Of a stretch of 64,000 nucleotides of DNA, positions 1-9,679 are shown piece after piece. The stretch lies in contig OU862916.1 in assembly GCA_917880885.1 (NCBI GenBank), positions 52,240,831 through 52,304,830 of the forward strand, in the 5' to 3' direction. Origin of the DNA: Limnephilus marmoratus. Taxonomy: Eukaryota; Arthropoda; Insecta; Trichoptera; Limnephilidae. A model generated the notes under the pieces. That model made no database searches. It saw nothing but the letters and a program-made list of their open reading frames with translations, and was not told where the DNA came from. Within the stretch, counting starts at the first letter, position 1; the number at the start of each line of letters is the position of its first letter. Made by a program: the position numbers and the translations under genes.

Positions 1-2
1 TC

Positions 3-930
3 ATAAAAGAAGCTAGCACCACGACGAAGGTGCGTGTAGTGTTTGATGGTTCGGCAAAGACGTCGACCGGAATATCCATGAACGATGCTCTGATGGTGGG
101 AGCTGTCATTCAAAAGGACTTATACAGCCATTTATTACGTTTCAGAATACATCGATACGTCATGACTGCGGACATCGAAAAAATGTACCGTCAAATCAAC
201 GTATGCGCAGAGGATCGCAGCTTTCAGAAGATTGTATGGCGCGAATCACAAGAAGAGGAACTCCGACATTACAAATTGAAGACATATGGGTTGGGACCTT
301 CCTCCTTCCTAGCAACGAGATGTCTTCTACAAATCGGTATGGATAATCAAGTTAATTTCCCAGTAGCAAGTCAAGTCATAGAAAATGATTTTTATATGGA
401 CGATCTCTTGACTGGAGGGGATGACTTGGAAGTTTGTTTCAAGTTGAAGAAACAAATAAGTGATATCTTGCTGTCCGCAGGGATGACCCTGAGGAAGTGG
501 AGATCAAATATTTTGGAATTGTCATCTGGGCGGAGCCAAGGTGAAATTGCCAAACAGGGCAATTGTGAAAAAATGATCACTGACAATTCCAAGAATGAAA
601 AAATACTTGGATTAATTTGGAATAATGAATTAGATTACCCGTCGTATGAAATTACAAAGCCGTCAGGTAAAACTAAGAGTAAGCGTCAATTATTATTGTG
701 CATAGCTTCCACCTTTGATCCAACGCAGTGGCGGCACGTATCATCGTCAAAAAATGCAGAGGATATACTGTCCCGAGGTACCACAGCTGAAAGGTTAGTC
801 AGCACTTCAATATGGTGGAAGGGGCCAAGCTGGTTGACGGAAGATGTCAGCACTTGGCCAGTATCCAAGATGTCATGTTTGGATCCCCCGGAAATAAAAA
901 GTAAAAATGTACTACTGGTAACTGATACTC
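3..930 (+). pseudogene. BEL/Pao retrotransposon pol fragment (reverse transcriptase, internally deleted)
   Basis: The reading frame is open through the left window edge, so the apparent start near 30 is not a real start. The protein shows the BEL/Pao RT signature VVFDGSAKT, then DIEKMYRQI, and the catalytic motif C as FYMDDLLTG near codon 125. After CIASTFDP the frame jumps directly, near base 720, to QWRHVSSSKNAEDILSRG and WWKGPSWL, which in BEL polyproteins lie between RNase H and integrase. I infer that the rest of the connection and RNase H was deleted. From base 540 onward the sequence is the left arm of a palindrome, so the last part of the open frame (948-1031) simply reads antisense back along the same sequence. 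The family would copy retrotransposon RNA in cytoplasmic particles; this copy cannot make a complete polyprotein. Confidence 0.9.
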
Positions 931-1338
931 AAGAATGGGATATTTTCGAGTATCAGTTACCAGTAGTACATTTTTACTTTTTATTTCCGGGGGATCCAAA
1001 CATGACATCTTGGATACTGGCCAAGTGCTGACATCTTCCGTCAACCAGCTTGGCCCCTTCCACCATATTGAAGTGCTGACTAACCTTTCAGCTGTGGTAC
1101 CTCGGGATAGTATATCCTCTGCATTTTTTGACGATGATACGTGCCGCCACTGCGTTGGATCAAAGGTGGAAGCTATGCACAATAATAATTGACGCTTACT
1201 CTTAGTTTTACCTGACGGCTTTGTAATTTCATACGACGGGTAATCTAATTCATTATTCCAAATTAATCCAAGTATTTTTTCATTCTTGGAATTGTCAGTG
1301 ATCATTTTTTCACAATTGCCCTGTTTGGCAATTTCACC
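540..1338. repeat. Palindrome 1: inverted duplication of BEL pol fragment
   Basis: Arms 540-930 and 948-1338 (391 bp each) are reverse complements with a 17-nt spacer (931-947). Base 541 pairs with 1337 and 928-930 with 948-950. Reading the minus strand from 1338 gives the same peptide as the plus strand from 540, without a visible difference over the whole arm. The internal pol deletion near 720 is present in both arms, so the deletion predates the duplication. Confidence 0.93.
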
Positions 1339-1340
1339 AA

Positions 1341-2127
1341 TGAAAAAATAATTGATGATTTCGAAGAGGTCCAGGAACAAATCGAAAGTCTTCCGGATTC
1401 CAACGAAATTGATAATAATTTGCAAAGGGAGAATTTTGAAAATCAATATTATTCAACCTTGGCGACTGCTAAAGGAGCAATTCAGTCTGTAGAGACTCCC
1501 AAATTAGAAATCAAGTAACCCAACCTTCAGTTACGAGAATTTAATGGAGATCCCAAAAATTGGATTAATTTTCTAGAAACATTTAAGACATTAGTTCATA
1601 ACAATACTGCCATAAGCAATGTACAGAAGTTTTATTATCTGCAATCCTGTTTAAAGGGGAATGCAGCAAAGATCATCGCCAATTTCGAGGTATCAGACCT
1701 GAATTATATATCGGCTTTTGAATTGTTGCAGCAGAGGTTTGCAAATTTGCGAACTACCGTACAAAGACACATCCAAGCTCTGTTTCAACTTAAAGAGATG
1801 AAACATGAGGATCCAGTAGCCATGCGTTATCTGATTGATGAAACTAATGTAAATTTGAAAGCGTTGCAAAATTTAGGCTTGAAAATCGAACAATGGGATG
1901 CTTTAATTATATACGTAATTTCTAATAAATTGGATGCAAATTCTAGAAAGCATTGGGAACAAAACCCATTGCAGGATGAGCTACCTACATTACAGGAATT
2001 TCTTAAATGTTTGACCTCGCGTGCGCAAGTTTTGGAATTAATGTTAAATTCAGATTCGAAAAAAATTCCTACCTACCCGAAAGCAAGTGGTAGCAACAAT
2101 AATCCCAAAAAGGATCGGTATTTTTAG
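1341..2127 (+). pseudogene. BEL gag, inverted partial copy
   Basis: This is the reverse-complement copy of the gag gene at 2183-2983. It carries the same peptide (for example LQLREFNGDPKNWINFLE), characteristic of BEL/Pao gag (DUF1759-like). It differs from the other arm in two visible ways. A premature stop replaces a leucine codon near 1516 (ATCAAG then TAA). One base is missing near 2112, which changes KKES into KKDRYF and ends the frame at 2127. It has no promoter or start of its own and joins palindrome 1 at 1339-1340. It is a dead by-product of the rearrangement. Confidence 0.9.
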
Positions 2128-2983
2128 CTGCTACCCACAAAAATATATTTTATGCCCTTTGTCATTACAACAAATACAATTATTGTGGGTAGCAGCTAAA
2201 AATACCGATTCCTTTTTGGGATTATTGTTGCTACCACTTGCTTTCGGGTAGGTAGGAATTTTTTTCGAATCTGAATTTAACATTAATTCCAAAACTTGCG
2301 CACGCGAGGTCAAACATTTAAGAAATTCCTGTAATGTAGGTAGCTCATCCTGCAATGGGTTTTGTTCCCAATGCTTTCTAGAATTTGCATCCAATTTATT
2401 AGAAATTACGTATATAATTAAAGCATCCCATTGTTCGATTTTCAAGCCTAAATTTTGCAACGCTTTCAAATTTACATTAGTTTCATCAATCAGATAACGC
2501 ATGGCTACTGGATCCTCATGTTTCATCTCTTTAAGTTGAAACAGAGCTTGGATGTGTCTTTGTACGGTAGTTCGCAAATTTGCAAACCTCTGCTGCAACA
2601 ATTCAAAAGCCGATATATAATTCAGGTCTGATACCTCGAAATTGGCGATGATCTTTGCTGCATTCCCCTTTAAACAGGATTGCAGATAATAAAACTTCTG
2701 TACATTGCTTATGGCAGTATTGTTATGAACTAATGTCTTAAATGTTTCTAGAAAATTAATCCAATTTTTGGGATCTCCGTTAAATTCTCGTAACTGAAGG
2801 TTGGGTAACTTGATTTCTAATTTGGGAGTCTCTACAGACTGAATTGCTCCTTTAGCAGTCGCCAAGGTTGAATAATATTGATTTTCAAAATTCTCCCTTT
2901 GCAAATTATTATCAATTTCGTTGGAATCCGGAAGACTTTCGATTTGCTCCTGGACCTCTTCGAAATCATCAATTATTTTTTCA
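1341..2983. repeat. Palindrome 2: inverted duplication of BEL gag
   Basis: Arms 1341-2140 and 2183-2983 are reverse complements (1720 pairs with 2604; the pairing sum changes by one beyond the 1-bp indel near 2112). The 42-nt spacer 2141-2182 encodes, on the minus strand, the start of a zinc knuckle. The left end abuts palindrome 1 with only two bases between them. Confidence 0.93.
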
Positions 2984-3102
2984 ATTCTCGCATAGCGAAT
3001 TTTAATTTCGTTAACTGATAATGCGTTTAATGAATCCGCAAATCTCGTGAGTTTACCTTTCAACACTCCGCGTTTGTTAATCAACGATTTTAAATTATCC
3101 AT
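2131..3102 (-). CDS. BEL/Pao gag protein, truncated at the zinc knuckle
   Basis: The frame starts at an ATG (MDNLKSLINKRG) about 425 bases inside the primer-binding site, the expected place for BEL gag. The N-terminal part is rich in charged helices (RYARIEKIIDDFEEVQEQI). The central part is DUF1759-like (LQLREFNGDPKNWINF, then FYYLQSCLKGNAAKII). The C-terminus runs into CICCNDKGHKIYFC, the first half of a CCHC-type zinc knuckle used for RNA packaging. There the palindrome breaks the gene: the last two codons read into the opposite arm and stop. Known family members continue as a gag-pol polyprotein; this one encodes only 323 residues. The frame has no internal stops, so the copy is fairly young. 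Confidence 0.88.
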   Translation of the reverse strand: MDNLKSLINKRGVLKGKLTRFADSLNALSVNEIKIRYARIEKIIDDFEEVQEQIESLPDSNEIDNNLQRENFENQYYSTLATAKGAIQSVETPKLEIKLPNLQLREFNGDPKNWINFLETFKTLVHNNTAISNVQKFYYLQSCLKGNAAKIIANFEVSDLNYISAFELLQQRFANLRTTVQRHIQALFQLKEMKHEDPVAMRYLIDETNVNLKALQNLGLKIEQWDALIIYVISNKLDANSRKHWEQNPLQDELPTLQEFLKCLTSRAQVLELMLNSDSKKIPTYPKASGSNNNPKKESVFLAATHNNCICCNDKGHKIYFCG

Positions 3103-3527
3103 TTTTTATACGTTTGACAATAATTCAACACAACAAATGCTAAAATGTTCCTTAAAAAAATAATTTCTTTGCAATAATCGCGTAGAAAACAGTAGTAACT
3201 AATTCAAGCTATGAACAATGACAGAATCTAACAATAATCATCTTCTAAAACAATTAACCTAAAATAATTCGCATGACTTGCATTTACACTGCGGGTAGTT
3301 AGTTTTTTGTTTTTAAATAAGTACATTGACACACAAAAAATAGCACTTGTTTGAACAGGGATTAGAATACGGATCACGGATCACGAATCACGGAATAGAA
3401 GGAATAGCAGGGATACTTATATTGATGTCGATCCTTGTTCTTCATTTTTTCATCTTTTCATCTTTTGGATAGCTCGCTGGTTCATTTTATTATTTCCTCA
3501 AAATGCCTTAATCCGTTCGTAAGGTAG

Positions 3528-3545
3528 ATCCGGCTCGAAGGACCA
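3528..3545 (-). promoter_or_regulatory. Primer-binding site complementary to tRNA-Tyr 3' end
   Basis: On the minus strand this reads TGGTCCTTCGAGCCGGAT directly after the LTR end. Its reverse complement, ATCCGGCTCGAAGGACCA, matches from memory the T-arm, acceptor and CCA end of eukaryotic tRNA-Tyr. It fixes both the inner LTR boundary and the strand of the element. Confidence 0.75.
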
Positions 3546-4040
3546 TGTTATAAATTGGTATTCAGCAGAAGGACGTCAAGGAAAAACATCTGGTTTCAAT
3601 GGAGGAATTCCTGGTTTTATTCACAAGCACATTTGTTACAATAATTTGTCCCGACCCGACAAAACACTAAATTTGGTCACTTTGACCACTTGCTAGACAA
3701 TGCTAGCTGTTTATAGGAGATCCACGAATTAAGAGAGAGTTAAACTAGAAAGCAGACTATTTATAAGAATGTTTTTCCCAACACAATCAAAATAAACAAC
3801 ACTTTCGTGTCACCATAACACATTATACGATATAAAAAACAGAGATCTACTTTACCGTCTAACATCTCGTTTTAGTTTAGTCTTACGTCGCTAATCTGTA
3901 AAATGCAATATCAACTAAAAATATGCTACAAAAATATGCCGCTAGATGGCAGTAGTCTTCACTCTTTTTAACACCATTGTTATCCATTTCCATTACATTA
4001 TTATCTAGCAACAGCTCCACCCCTACCATAATAAAACATT
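3546..4040 (-). repeat. BEL/Pao 5' LTR (outer boundary approximate)
   Basis: The inner end is set by the primer-binding site: on the minus strand the LTR ends ...TTTATAACA (CA terminus). The outer end could not be located because no second LTR is in the window; it lies before the Penelope-type sequence starting near 4045. An AT-rich TATAT stretch at 3828-3836 could serve as a minus-strand TATA box. Confidence 0.55.
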
Positions 4041-4061
4041 GTTCGAAACTGTCAAATTAGT

Positions 4062-4114
4062 ATAAGCTTTCCCTGACGAAGGAACGTTTGTTCCGAAACC
4101 GGTCGGATTTGCAC
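4062..4114 (+). ncRNA. Hammerhead ribozyme-like motif, Penelope-type (family 1)
   Basis: The core is CUGACGA (4073-4079), one unpaired A, stem II GGAAC-GUUU-GUUCC (4081-4094), GAAA (4095-4098), the self-complementary CCGG (4099-4102), then UC (4103-4104) as the predicted cleavage site. Stem I closes with UCC (4070-4072) and GGA (4105-4107), followed by a small internal loop and GC/GC. Minimal hammerheads with a palindromic stem III are known from Penelope-like element ends. A near-identical copy lies at 12264-12316. Confidence 0.7.
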
Positions 4115-4165
4115 ATCAAATAAGTGGTTTATACAAAGTAAAATTATTTCATTATTCTATAAAGA

Positions 4166-4756
4166 ATTATTATTTAACAAATTTTTAGGTTCCCTTCTAC
4201 ACATACTTACTTTAATTATTAGCATAACATGATGTATATAATCCGTACTTTCGTTGTGTTTCCTTTTGCCTAGAATTAATATTATGCAAAACCACAAATA
4301 ATTTGAGATACGTGGTTAGTATAAAAAATTTTAAGGTCAGACCTACAGACTTCTCCGATTTAGCCGTCCGATAGACGAAAACATTTGGAAAAGGAATCGA
4401 AAAATCGGCGGAAAGATCCGTCGTCCGGCGAATCTTCTGATGTGGTTCCTTCATTTATTGCCAATAAAAGTAGGAAAGTCTGTAGAGACTCGTTTTATGA
4501 ACTTGTAGAGTGGATGAACGAAAAAGAAGTGTATGAAGGTGAAGCCCAGCCGATATTATAGAAAAGTTTTTATGTACGTGTATGAAGAAGCATGAGAATC
4601 AAGCGAGTTTGTGCCAAAACAGAGTTGCGCGGATGTGCAAACTTCTCTGACCACCCCTGCGGGAAACTGGCGTGTTATTTAGACAGTTATCTATTGCAGG
4701 TGTAAAAATTAATACATAATAAATTATCCAATCATTTGAATACAACAAATACTACT
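4166..4756. other. Unassigned stretch with a short open segment
   Basis: A 4382-4561 plus-strand frame stays open for about 59 codons (including VPSFIANKSRK and FYELVEWMNEKEV) and ends at TAG. It has charged, protein-like composition but no recognised family and no visible splice sites. It could be a transposase or exon remnant. Nothing else is seen here. Confidence 0.25.
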
Positions 4757-5167
4757 GACGGCCGGCGTAGTCCAGCGGTAAGGCTCTTGACTAGCACTCC
4801 GAAGGTCGCGGGATCGAATCCAGGCGTGGCAAATAAATTTTATTTGATTAATTTGTTTTATTTCATAATTTATTCAATTAAAATAATACATAGTATATTT
4901 GCGGCACGTTCCAAAGTGGAAGTACTCTCAGTATCGCCCTGGTATAAGACCACCATTCAGAATTGAAACGTTTCTGGAAATGACGTTAACCGTGCTTGGT
5001 GACCAGATCTGAATAGCCAGGTACTTCCACACCTCCGTTTTCCCATCTCCTTACCTTCCCCATTACCTTCAGCCTCACAACATACCCCAATTGAGAATGC
5101 CATAGTCCCACTGGCTCCAGACGGGAACAGTTTAGACTCTTGTGCGGTATTCATGTAAAAAAAAAAA
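4757..5167 (+). mobile_element. SINE-1, tRNA-headed SINE, full length
   Basis: The head resembles a tRNA: box A-like TAGTCCAGCGGTAAGG and box B-like GGATCGAATCC, followed by GGCGTGGCA and the linker AAATAAATTTTATTTGATTA. The body is about 300 bp and ends CTTGTGCGGTATTCATG plus poly(A). Other copies are at 6384-6803, 42165-42579, 43266-43456, 50811-51590, 54548-57325 and 57354-57537. Confidence 0.85.
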
Positions 5168-6106
5168 CACTAATGGAAAAGATTTCCTGTGTTCTGGACA
5201 CAATGTTAATCCCACCGTGTTTCTGCTTGTTTGTTAACATTATTTGTTGGCTCCGAATGTGAAGGAAAATGGTTAAGTTTCTAAAATATTACCTGCCGTT
5301 GCTTTGTGTATTTATAACTTTTGTGAGTATTCCCGCAATAACGTTACTTGATAATAAATAATGTACAATTTTGTTGTTCGCCATAGTGTTTTCCAGAAAT
5401 CATAATGTAGCTTCAATGATATATTCAATTTAGAGTGTTTTCAAAACTTTTCACCAAAAATGTGTTTGTGTGGAATTATTTAGTGACCCTTACCAATATA
5501 AGGATTGAAATGCTATTTGACCTTCTAAGTAACGTTTATCAGCACTTTCTAGCGGTCCCAGGGGGGGGGGGGAAGCCACCCACCTTTTGCTCTCGGCTAG
5601 CTCAATGTCGTCGGCAGGCAGGAAACCTCTCCTCGCCAAGGTCGTAGGTAACTAGGGGGGTAAAGGGTACATAGGTAATTTGCCAAAGCCCGCCCACGTG
5701 ATCCCATCAAATGAAAGAGGTGGCTGGGTGAAACATATCTGTATTGTCTGGTGTACATAATTACAACATCTAGCAAAACATAATTATTAGTCACAAATCA
5801 ACAACAATGCCTAGCCAGGTATTTCCTACGAAGGGGTCTCTCAAATCTCTCCGGGTATGTGGTCGTTTCAATTGAGTATTGCTAGCGGACACATTCATTA
5901 AGAGGGAAATCGAGGTTCAACTCACAGCTGGTGGACTGGTGCAGGAAGCCAGGGGCAGCAGTCCGGGGTTGGTGCAGGTAGCGGTGATCTCCAAGTGGAG
6001 CGGGCCATGTCCGCGACCTCGTATACTACTATTGAGATCGGCTCTAATTGGAACGCCTTAAAATCGGCGATCTCGCGGGAATTTACTGTGCGTACCGCCT
6101 TTCTTT
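5168..6106. other. No recognisable gene
   Basis: A run of 12 G at about 5561-5572 and a GC-richer patch at 5880-6030 stand out. The patch may be a decayed upstream part of the R1-clade element that begins at 6107, but I cannot align it to a known domain. Confidence 0.3.
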
Positions 6107-6370
6107 TTGAAATTGAGAAGAATCTCTACTGCTGAGTGGGGACTGCGCTCTCCAGCGCTCCGACTCCTATACAGGGGGGCTTACGTGGCGCAAGTCTCGT
6201 ATGCGGCTTCTGTGTGGGAACACCGCCTGGAGAATGCACTCATACTCTCGGCGCTCAAGAGAGGCCAGCGAGTCCCCTTGCTGGCGCTTTCGGGTGCGTA
6301 CAGAACAGTCGCTTCGGACGCTTTGCCAGTTTTGGCCGGCGTTTTGCCTATTGATCTTGAAATTAGAGAG
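6107..6370 (+). pseudogene. R1-clade LINE ORF2, post-RT segment (first half)
   Basis: The peptide WGLRSPALRLLYRGAYVA, then SALKRGQRVPLLALSGAYRT and ASDALPVLAGVLPIDLEIRE, follows the conserved order found after the RT domain in R1-clade non-LTR retrotransposons. The RT core upstream is missing, so the copy is 5'-truncated. The ORF is broken directly after DLEIRE by a minus-strand SINE-1 (6384-6803) and resumes at 6807. The longer open frame to 6631 is only read-through into the SINE. Intact relatives encode an endonuclease and RT that prime DNA synthesis at a nicked target. Confidence 0.85.
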
Positions 6371-6383
6371 GTGTTATTTTATT

Positions 6384-6803
6384 TTATTTTTTTTTTACCG
6401 CGAATACCACACAAGAATCTCAACTGCTCCCGTGAACTGGAGCCAGTGAGACTATGGCATCCCCAATTGTGGTATGTTGTGAGGCTGAAGGTAGTGGGGA
6501 GGGGAAGGTGGTGGGGAAGAGGAAGGTTGGGAAATACCTGGCTATTCAGATCTGATCACCAAACACGGCTAAAGCCATTTTCAAGCAACGTTTCAATTCT
6601 GAATGGTGGTCTTACACCAGGGCGATACTGATAGTATCTTCCACTCTGGAACATGCCGCAAATATAGTATATATTATTTTAAATGAATTAATTGTGAAAT
6701 AACACAAATTAATCAAATAAAATTTATTTGCGCATGCCGGGTTCGAACCCGCGACCTCCGGATTGTGAGTCAAGAGTCTTACCCACTGGACTACGGAGGT
6801 CGT
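6384..6803 (-). mobile_element. SINE-1 inserted in the R1-clade ORF
   Basis: It runs on the minus strand: the tRNA-like head is at 6728-6803 (box B GGGTTCGAACCCG, box A TAGTCCAGTGGGTAAG) and the 3' tail is the T-run at 6370-6397. The T-stem is perfectly paired. It splits one coding sequence into two recognisable halves, so the order of insertion is clear. Confidence 0.88.
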
Positions 6804-6806
6804 CAA

Positions 6807-7328
6807 ACATTAACAAAGAAGCTTCTAACAAGAGGAAGAACTGCAACCCATCATGGTATTGAACTAATACCAGGTGGAGCGGTTTCCCTCCCAGGACTTC
6901 TTAGAGAGATGCGAGAAAGAACTTTGAGAGAATGGCAGGAACGTTGGGATAGGTCAAATACGGGAAGGTGGACTTTCTCCTTCTTCCCGTCAGTTAAACT
7001 CAGAATGGAAGGGGCGTACATCACTAGGGATCATCATGTGACCCAACTTCTGTCCGGTCATGGGGAGTTCAGAGGGAGACTTCATAGTCTCTCTCTATTA
7101 CCCCATTCTAACTGCGCTTGCGGTAATACTGATCAAACAGCCGAGCACATTCTGTGGCACTGCGAGATTTTGACGGATGCCCGAGAGGAAATGCTCGATG
7201 GCTTGCAAGTTACTACGAGACCAGCTTGGAACGCGGATCTCGTTTCGAATAAGGTGAACTTTGAGTGTTTGAGGAAATTTACGAAAGTCTGGGTTGAAAG
7301 ATGGCCTGATCTTAGAGTCGCTGACTAG
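6807..7328 (+). pseudogene. R1-clade LINE ORF2, C-terminal segment
   Basis: This continues the interrupted ORF: RQTLTKKLLTRGRTATHH, then RTLREWQERWDRSNTGRWT, then GHGEFRGRLHSL, and the zinc-binding CACGNTDQTAEHILWHC motif typical of the R1-clade C-terminus. The frame closes at TAG 7326-7328. The Met assigned upstream lies in the SINE flank and is not a biological start. The open reading of about 170 residues without damage suggests that the element was young when the SINE landed in it. Confidence 0.88.
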
Positions 7329-9175
7329 CTGTAAAATCATGTAGTTGCCAGGTGTATCTGCTCTTGAATCCACGGACATTCCCTTTACTTTATTACATCT
7401 ACAGCAAGAATTTTGTGTTTTATGCTTTATATCTGTATATATATTTTTTGTTATATCATCTCTATCTTAGGTACCTTTATCTTATTCTATTATATACATT
7501 TTGTTCCTATTTCTTTTATTTTTGTGTGATTATCTTTTTTTGCTAATTTTATTTCTTTTCACATGGTTTCTTTTAGATTTAACTAAGCTAAGCTATGCTA
7601 GACGATGTTGTATCGAGATACCCGTTTATTATTTTCATTATTTTTGTGTGATTTTATTTTGTTTTTCCAGCTTCATATTCCAAGGAACACTATTGATTCA
7701 ACTAACATACTCGAATTTGTTTTTTTTTTTTAGTTTGTTTTGGTTTCTTTGTTCTCTTTTTCTTTTTAGTCTCACAATGCTACTTTGCTTCGATCAGAAG
7801 GCTGAACTGAACTGCATCTATCTATTTTGTTATGTTTCTTTTTCCCCTTCTGGGGGTGCGCTAGACCTCGTCCTTGCATCAACAGGAGTCGGTCGACGAT
7901 GGCACGGTGCCCTCTAAAATTAATTGCGCCACCCCCAGCAACATGTGCAGGCTTTAGGTTTGGGGGGGCGACCTCGGCTCTCCTTCGCCTTGCCTCCGGC
8001 TACTCGACGCTGAATTCCTTAGAGTCGTCGGGTGTTTCCCCACAATCTCCCATTTACTTTTCTTTGAGGCATCACCGAGGAACCGGCTAAGGGGCGCGGA
8101 AGCTGAGTGTCGTTCACTACTAGACCAAACGTCATGCGCATTCTTGCTGGGACTGCCAATCGATTGGAGAGGACTGCCAACCGTTTGCCATGCCTTTATT
8201 ACTTATCTACTGTGTCTTCCTCCGAAACAGGTGCTTGTAGGATACGCTGGATACAATCACCCAGCGCTTGCCACCTCGTGAACTTTCACCAACCTGTCCT
8301 ACTGTCTTGTCTATATTTTGTCTTACTAACACATATTGTATCTGTATTTCCCGCTAAGCACTTGCATGCTGCTTACTAACAACGTATGCAGGGACATTGG
8401 AGGTTTAGTTTCGTTTTCAAATGTAGAGTCGTTTTTACCAAAAAAATTAGAGTCCTTGCAAGAGCCTTGAAGGGTAACCATCTGTTACCTATACCAGGGC
8501 GGGTAAGTGGTGGGTCCTCCAATGTGCGTACCGCGATGTGCGCAGCCCGTCGGAACGACGGCCGGTCGGTTTCTGCCGGGCGGCGGGCTAGCTTCTCGCG
8601 GGACTGTGACGGGGAGGGGTGCGGTATGTCATTTCTTGCAAGGGGGGACAAGGAATACACTCACCGCGCGGCGGGACTGTGACGTCATACTACTTGAGAT
8701 GCGTATCGTAACAACTTTTATAACAATTACGAATTGACAAATTACCGTAGAATACTAGGCTAAAATTTGTGATGAATAATTTGAATATTAACTCCTTTAA
8801 ACTTTGCAAATACACTTTGTGGCGTCATTTATTCGTCACGGGTTTACAATTAGATATTTTAGAAACTAGAAAAAGTGTTAATATTCAATTAAATATTATT
8901 TAAAACCAATTTTTTTTTTTAAATAGCCATCTCTTAAATTTATTTTTATAATAATACTTATGACAATTTATGTTGTTGTTTAGACTTCCTACTGTTATTG
9001 TTATTACTTGTTTTAAAAGTTTTTATTACTTAAATGCAATTTTTACACATTCTAATAAATTTTTATATTTCATTTTACATAATTGTTTTTTACGATGTTT
9101 TGAAGTAATTAATCACCTCTCCTTTGATATTTTGTCTATAGTTCTTATATGTCTATACTTGTTTGTCTTTTTTTA
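7329..9175. other. R1 3' flank and unassigned DNA
   Basis: 7340-7800 is very T-rich on the plus strand and gives only low-complexity ORFs (F, L and Y runs). It may be the R1 3' UTR. 7830-8100 and 8470-8690 are GC-richer islands with no recognisable domain; the second repeats GCGGGACTGTGACG (8597-8610 and 8671-8684). 8700-9170 is AT-rich with nothing identified. Confidence 0.35.
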
Positions 9176-9624
9176 TCTATATAAATAAAAATGAATCACT
9201 GAAATGTATGTACGCGCATAACTTCCGAACGACTTCACCAAATTGGATAATTCTTTTTATTGTGTGTTCGTTATTGTCAGGACAAGGTTTGTATGAAACT
9301 ACTGGTAAGCTCTGGCATTATGAAATTTTGTATATAAAAAAAGTTGCAATAGGTGGCACGCGAGCTGTATGAAAACTGAATGTACCGGGACTGAATGTAT
9401 GGAATGTGGGAGTTAGGAGGGGGTTTGCGGGACGGGGGAAGGGGGAGAGTGGAGTGGGGAGAGGAAAGGTGGAGGAGACGGAGTGTGAACACAAAAGGGG
9501 AAGGGGACGCGAGAGAGGAAGGGGTGGAGGAAGGGGAACGGGAACGGAACGAATGGGAAAGAACACGCAGGGAGAAAAATTTTCTTTATTAATGGCATAG
9601 CAACGCATGCCGGGAACCAGCTAG
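9176..9624 (+). mobile_element. Nonautonomous Helitron, family A
   Basis: It starts TCTATATAAATAAAAATGAA after an A and ends ...CATGCCGGGAACCAGCTAG before a T, matching the Helitron 5'-TC...CTAG-3' rule with insertion between A and T. The 449-bp body contains a purine-rich G tract (9410-9560) that produces spurious ORFs on both strands. Related copies are at 14025-14492 and 24562-25060. It encodes no Rep/helicase. Confidence 0.8.
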
Positions 9625-9629
9625 TTTTT

Positions 9630-9676
9630 AATATTAATCCTGACGAAGAAAACTTTCGAAACATGCCGATTATATT
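9630..9676 (+). ncRNA. Hammerhead-like motif, family 2 (CAUG stem III)
   Basis: CUGACGA (9640-9646), a short GAAA/UUUC stem II, GAAA (9658-9661) and palindromic CAUG (9662-9665) are all present. Stem I is strong: AAUAUUAAUC (9630-9639) pairs with GAUUAUAUU (9668-9676) with one bulge. The residue before the cleavage site is C instead of U (9666), so this copy is probably inactive. Confidence 0.5.
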
Positions 9677-9679
9677 GAT

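Noticed and set aside
4757..4830. Functional tRNA gene
   Set aside because: Acceptor stem pairs poorly and a conserved SINE body follows in several copies; also applies to 6728, 22626, 39675, 42168, 60796 and 61637.
5561..5572. Run of 12 G as a regulatory or quadruplex element
   Set aside because: A single mononucleotide run; could be slippage or assembly uncertainty.
7352..7917. Hydrophobic 'membrane protein' ORFs
   Set aside because: T-rich low-complexity DNA gives F/L/Y-rich frames; no family or start context.
9318..9664. Pro/Ser-rich and Gly/Arg-rich ORFs on both strands
   Set aside because: Produced by the purine tract of Helitron A; the same occurs at 24746-25039.
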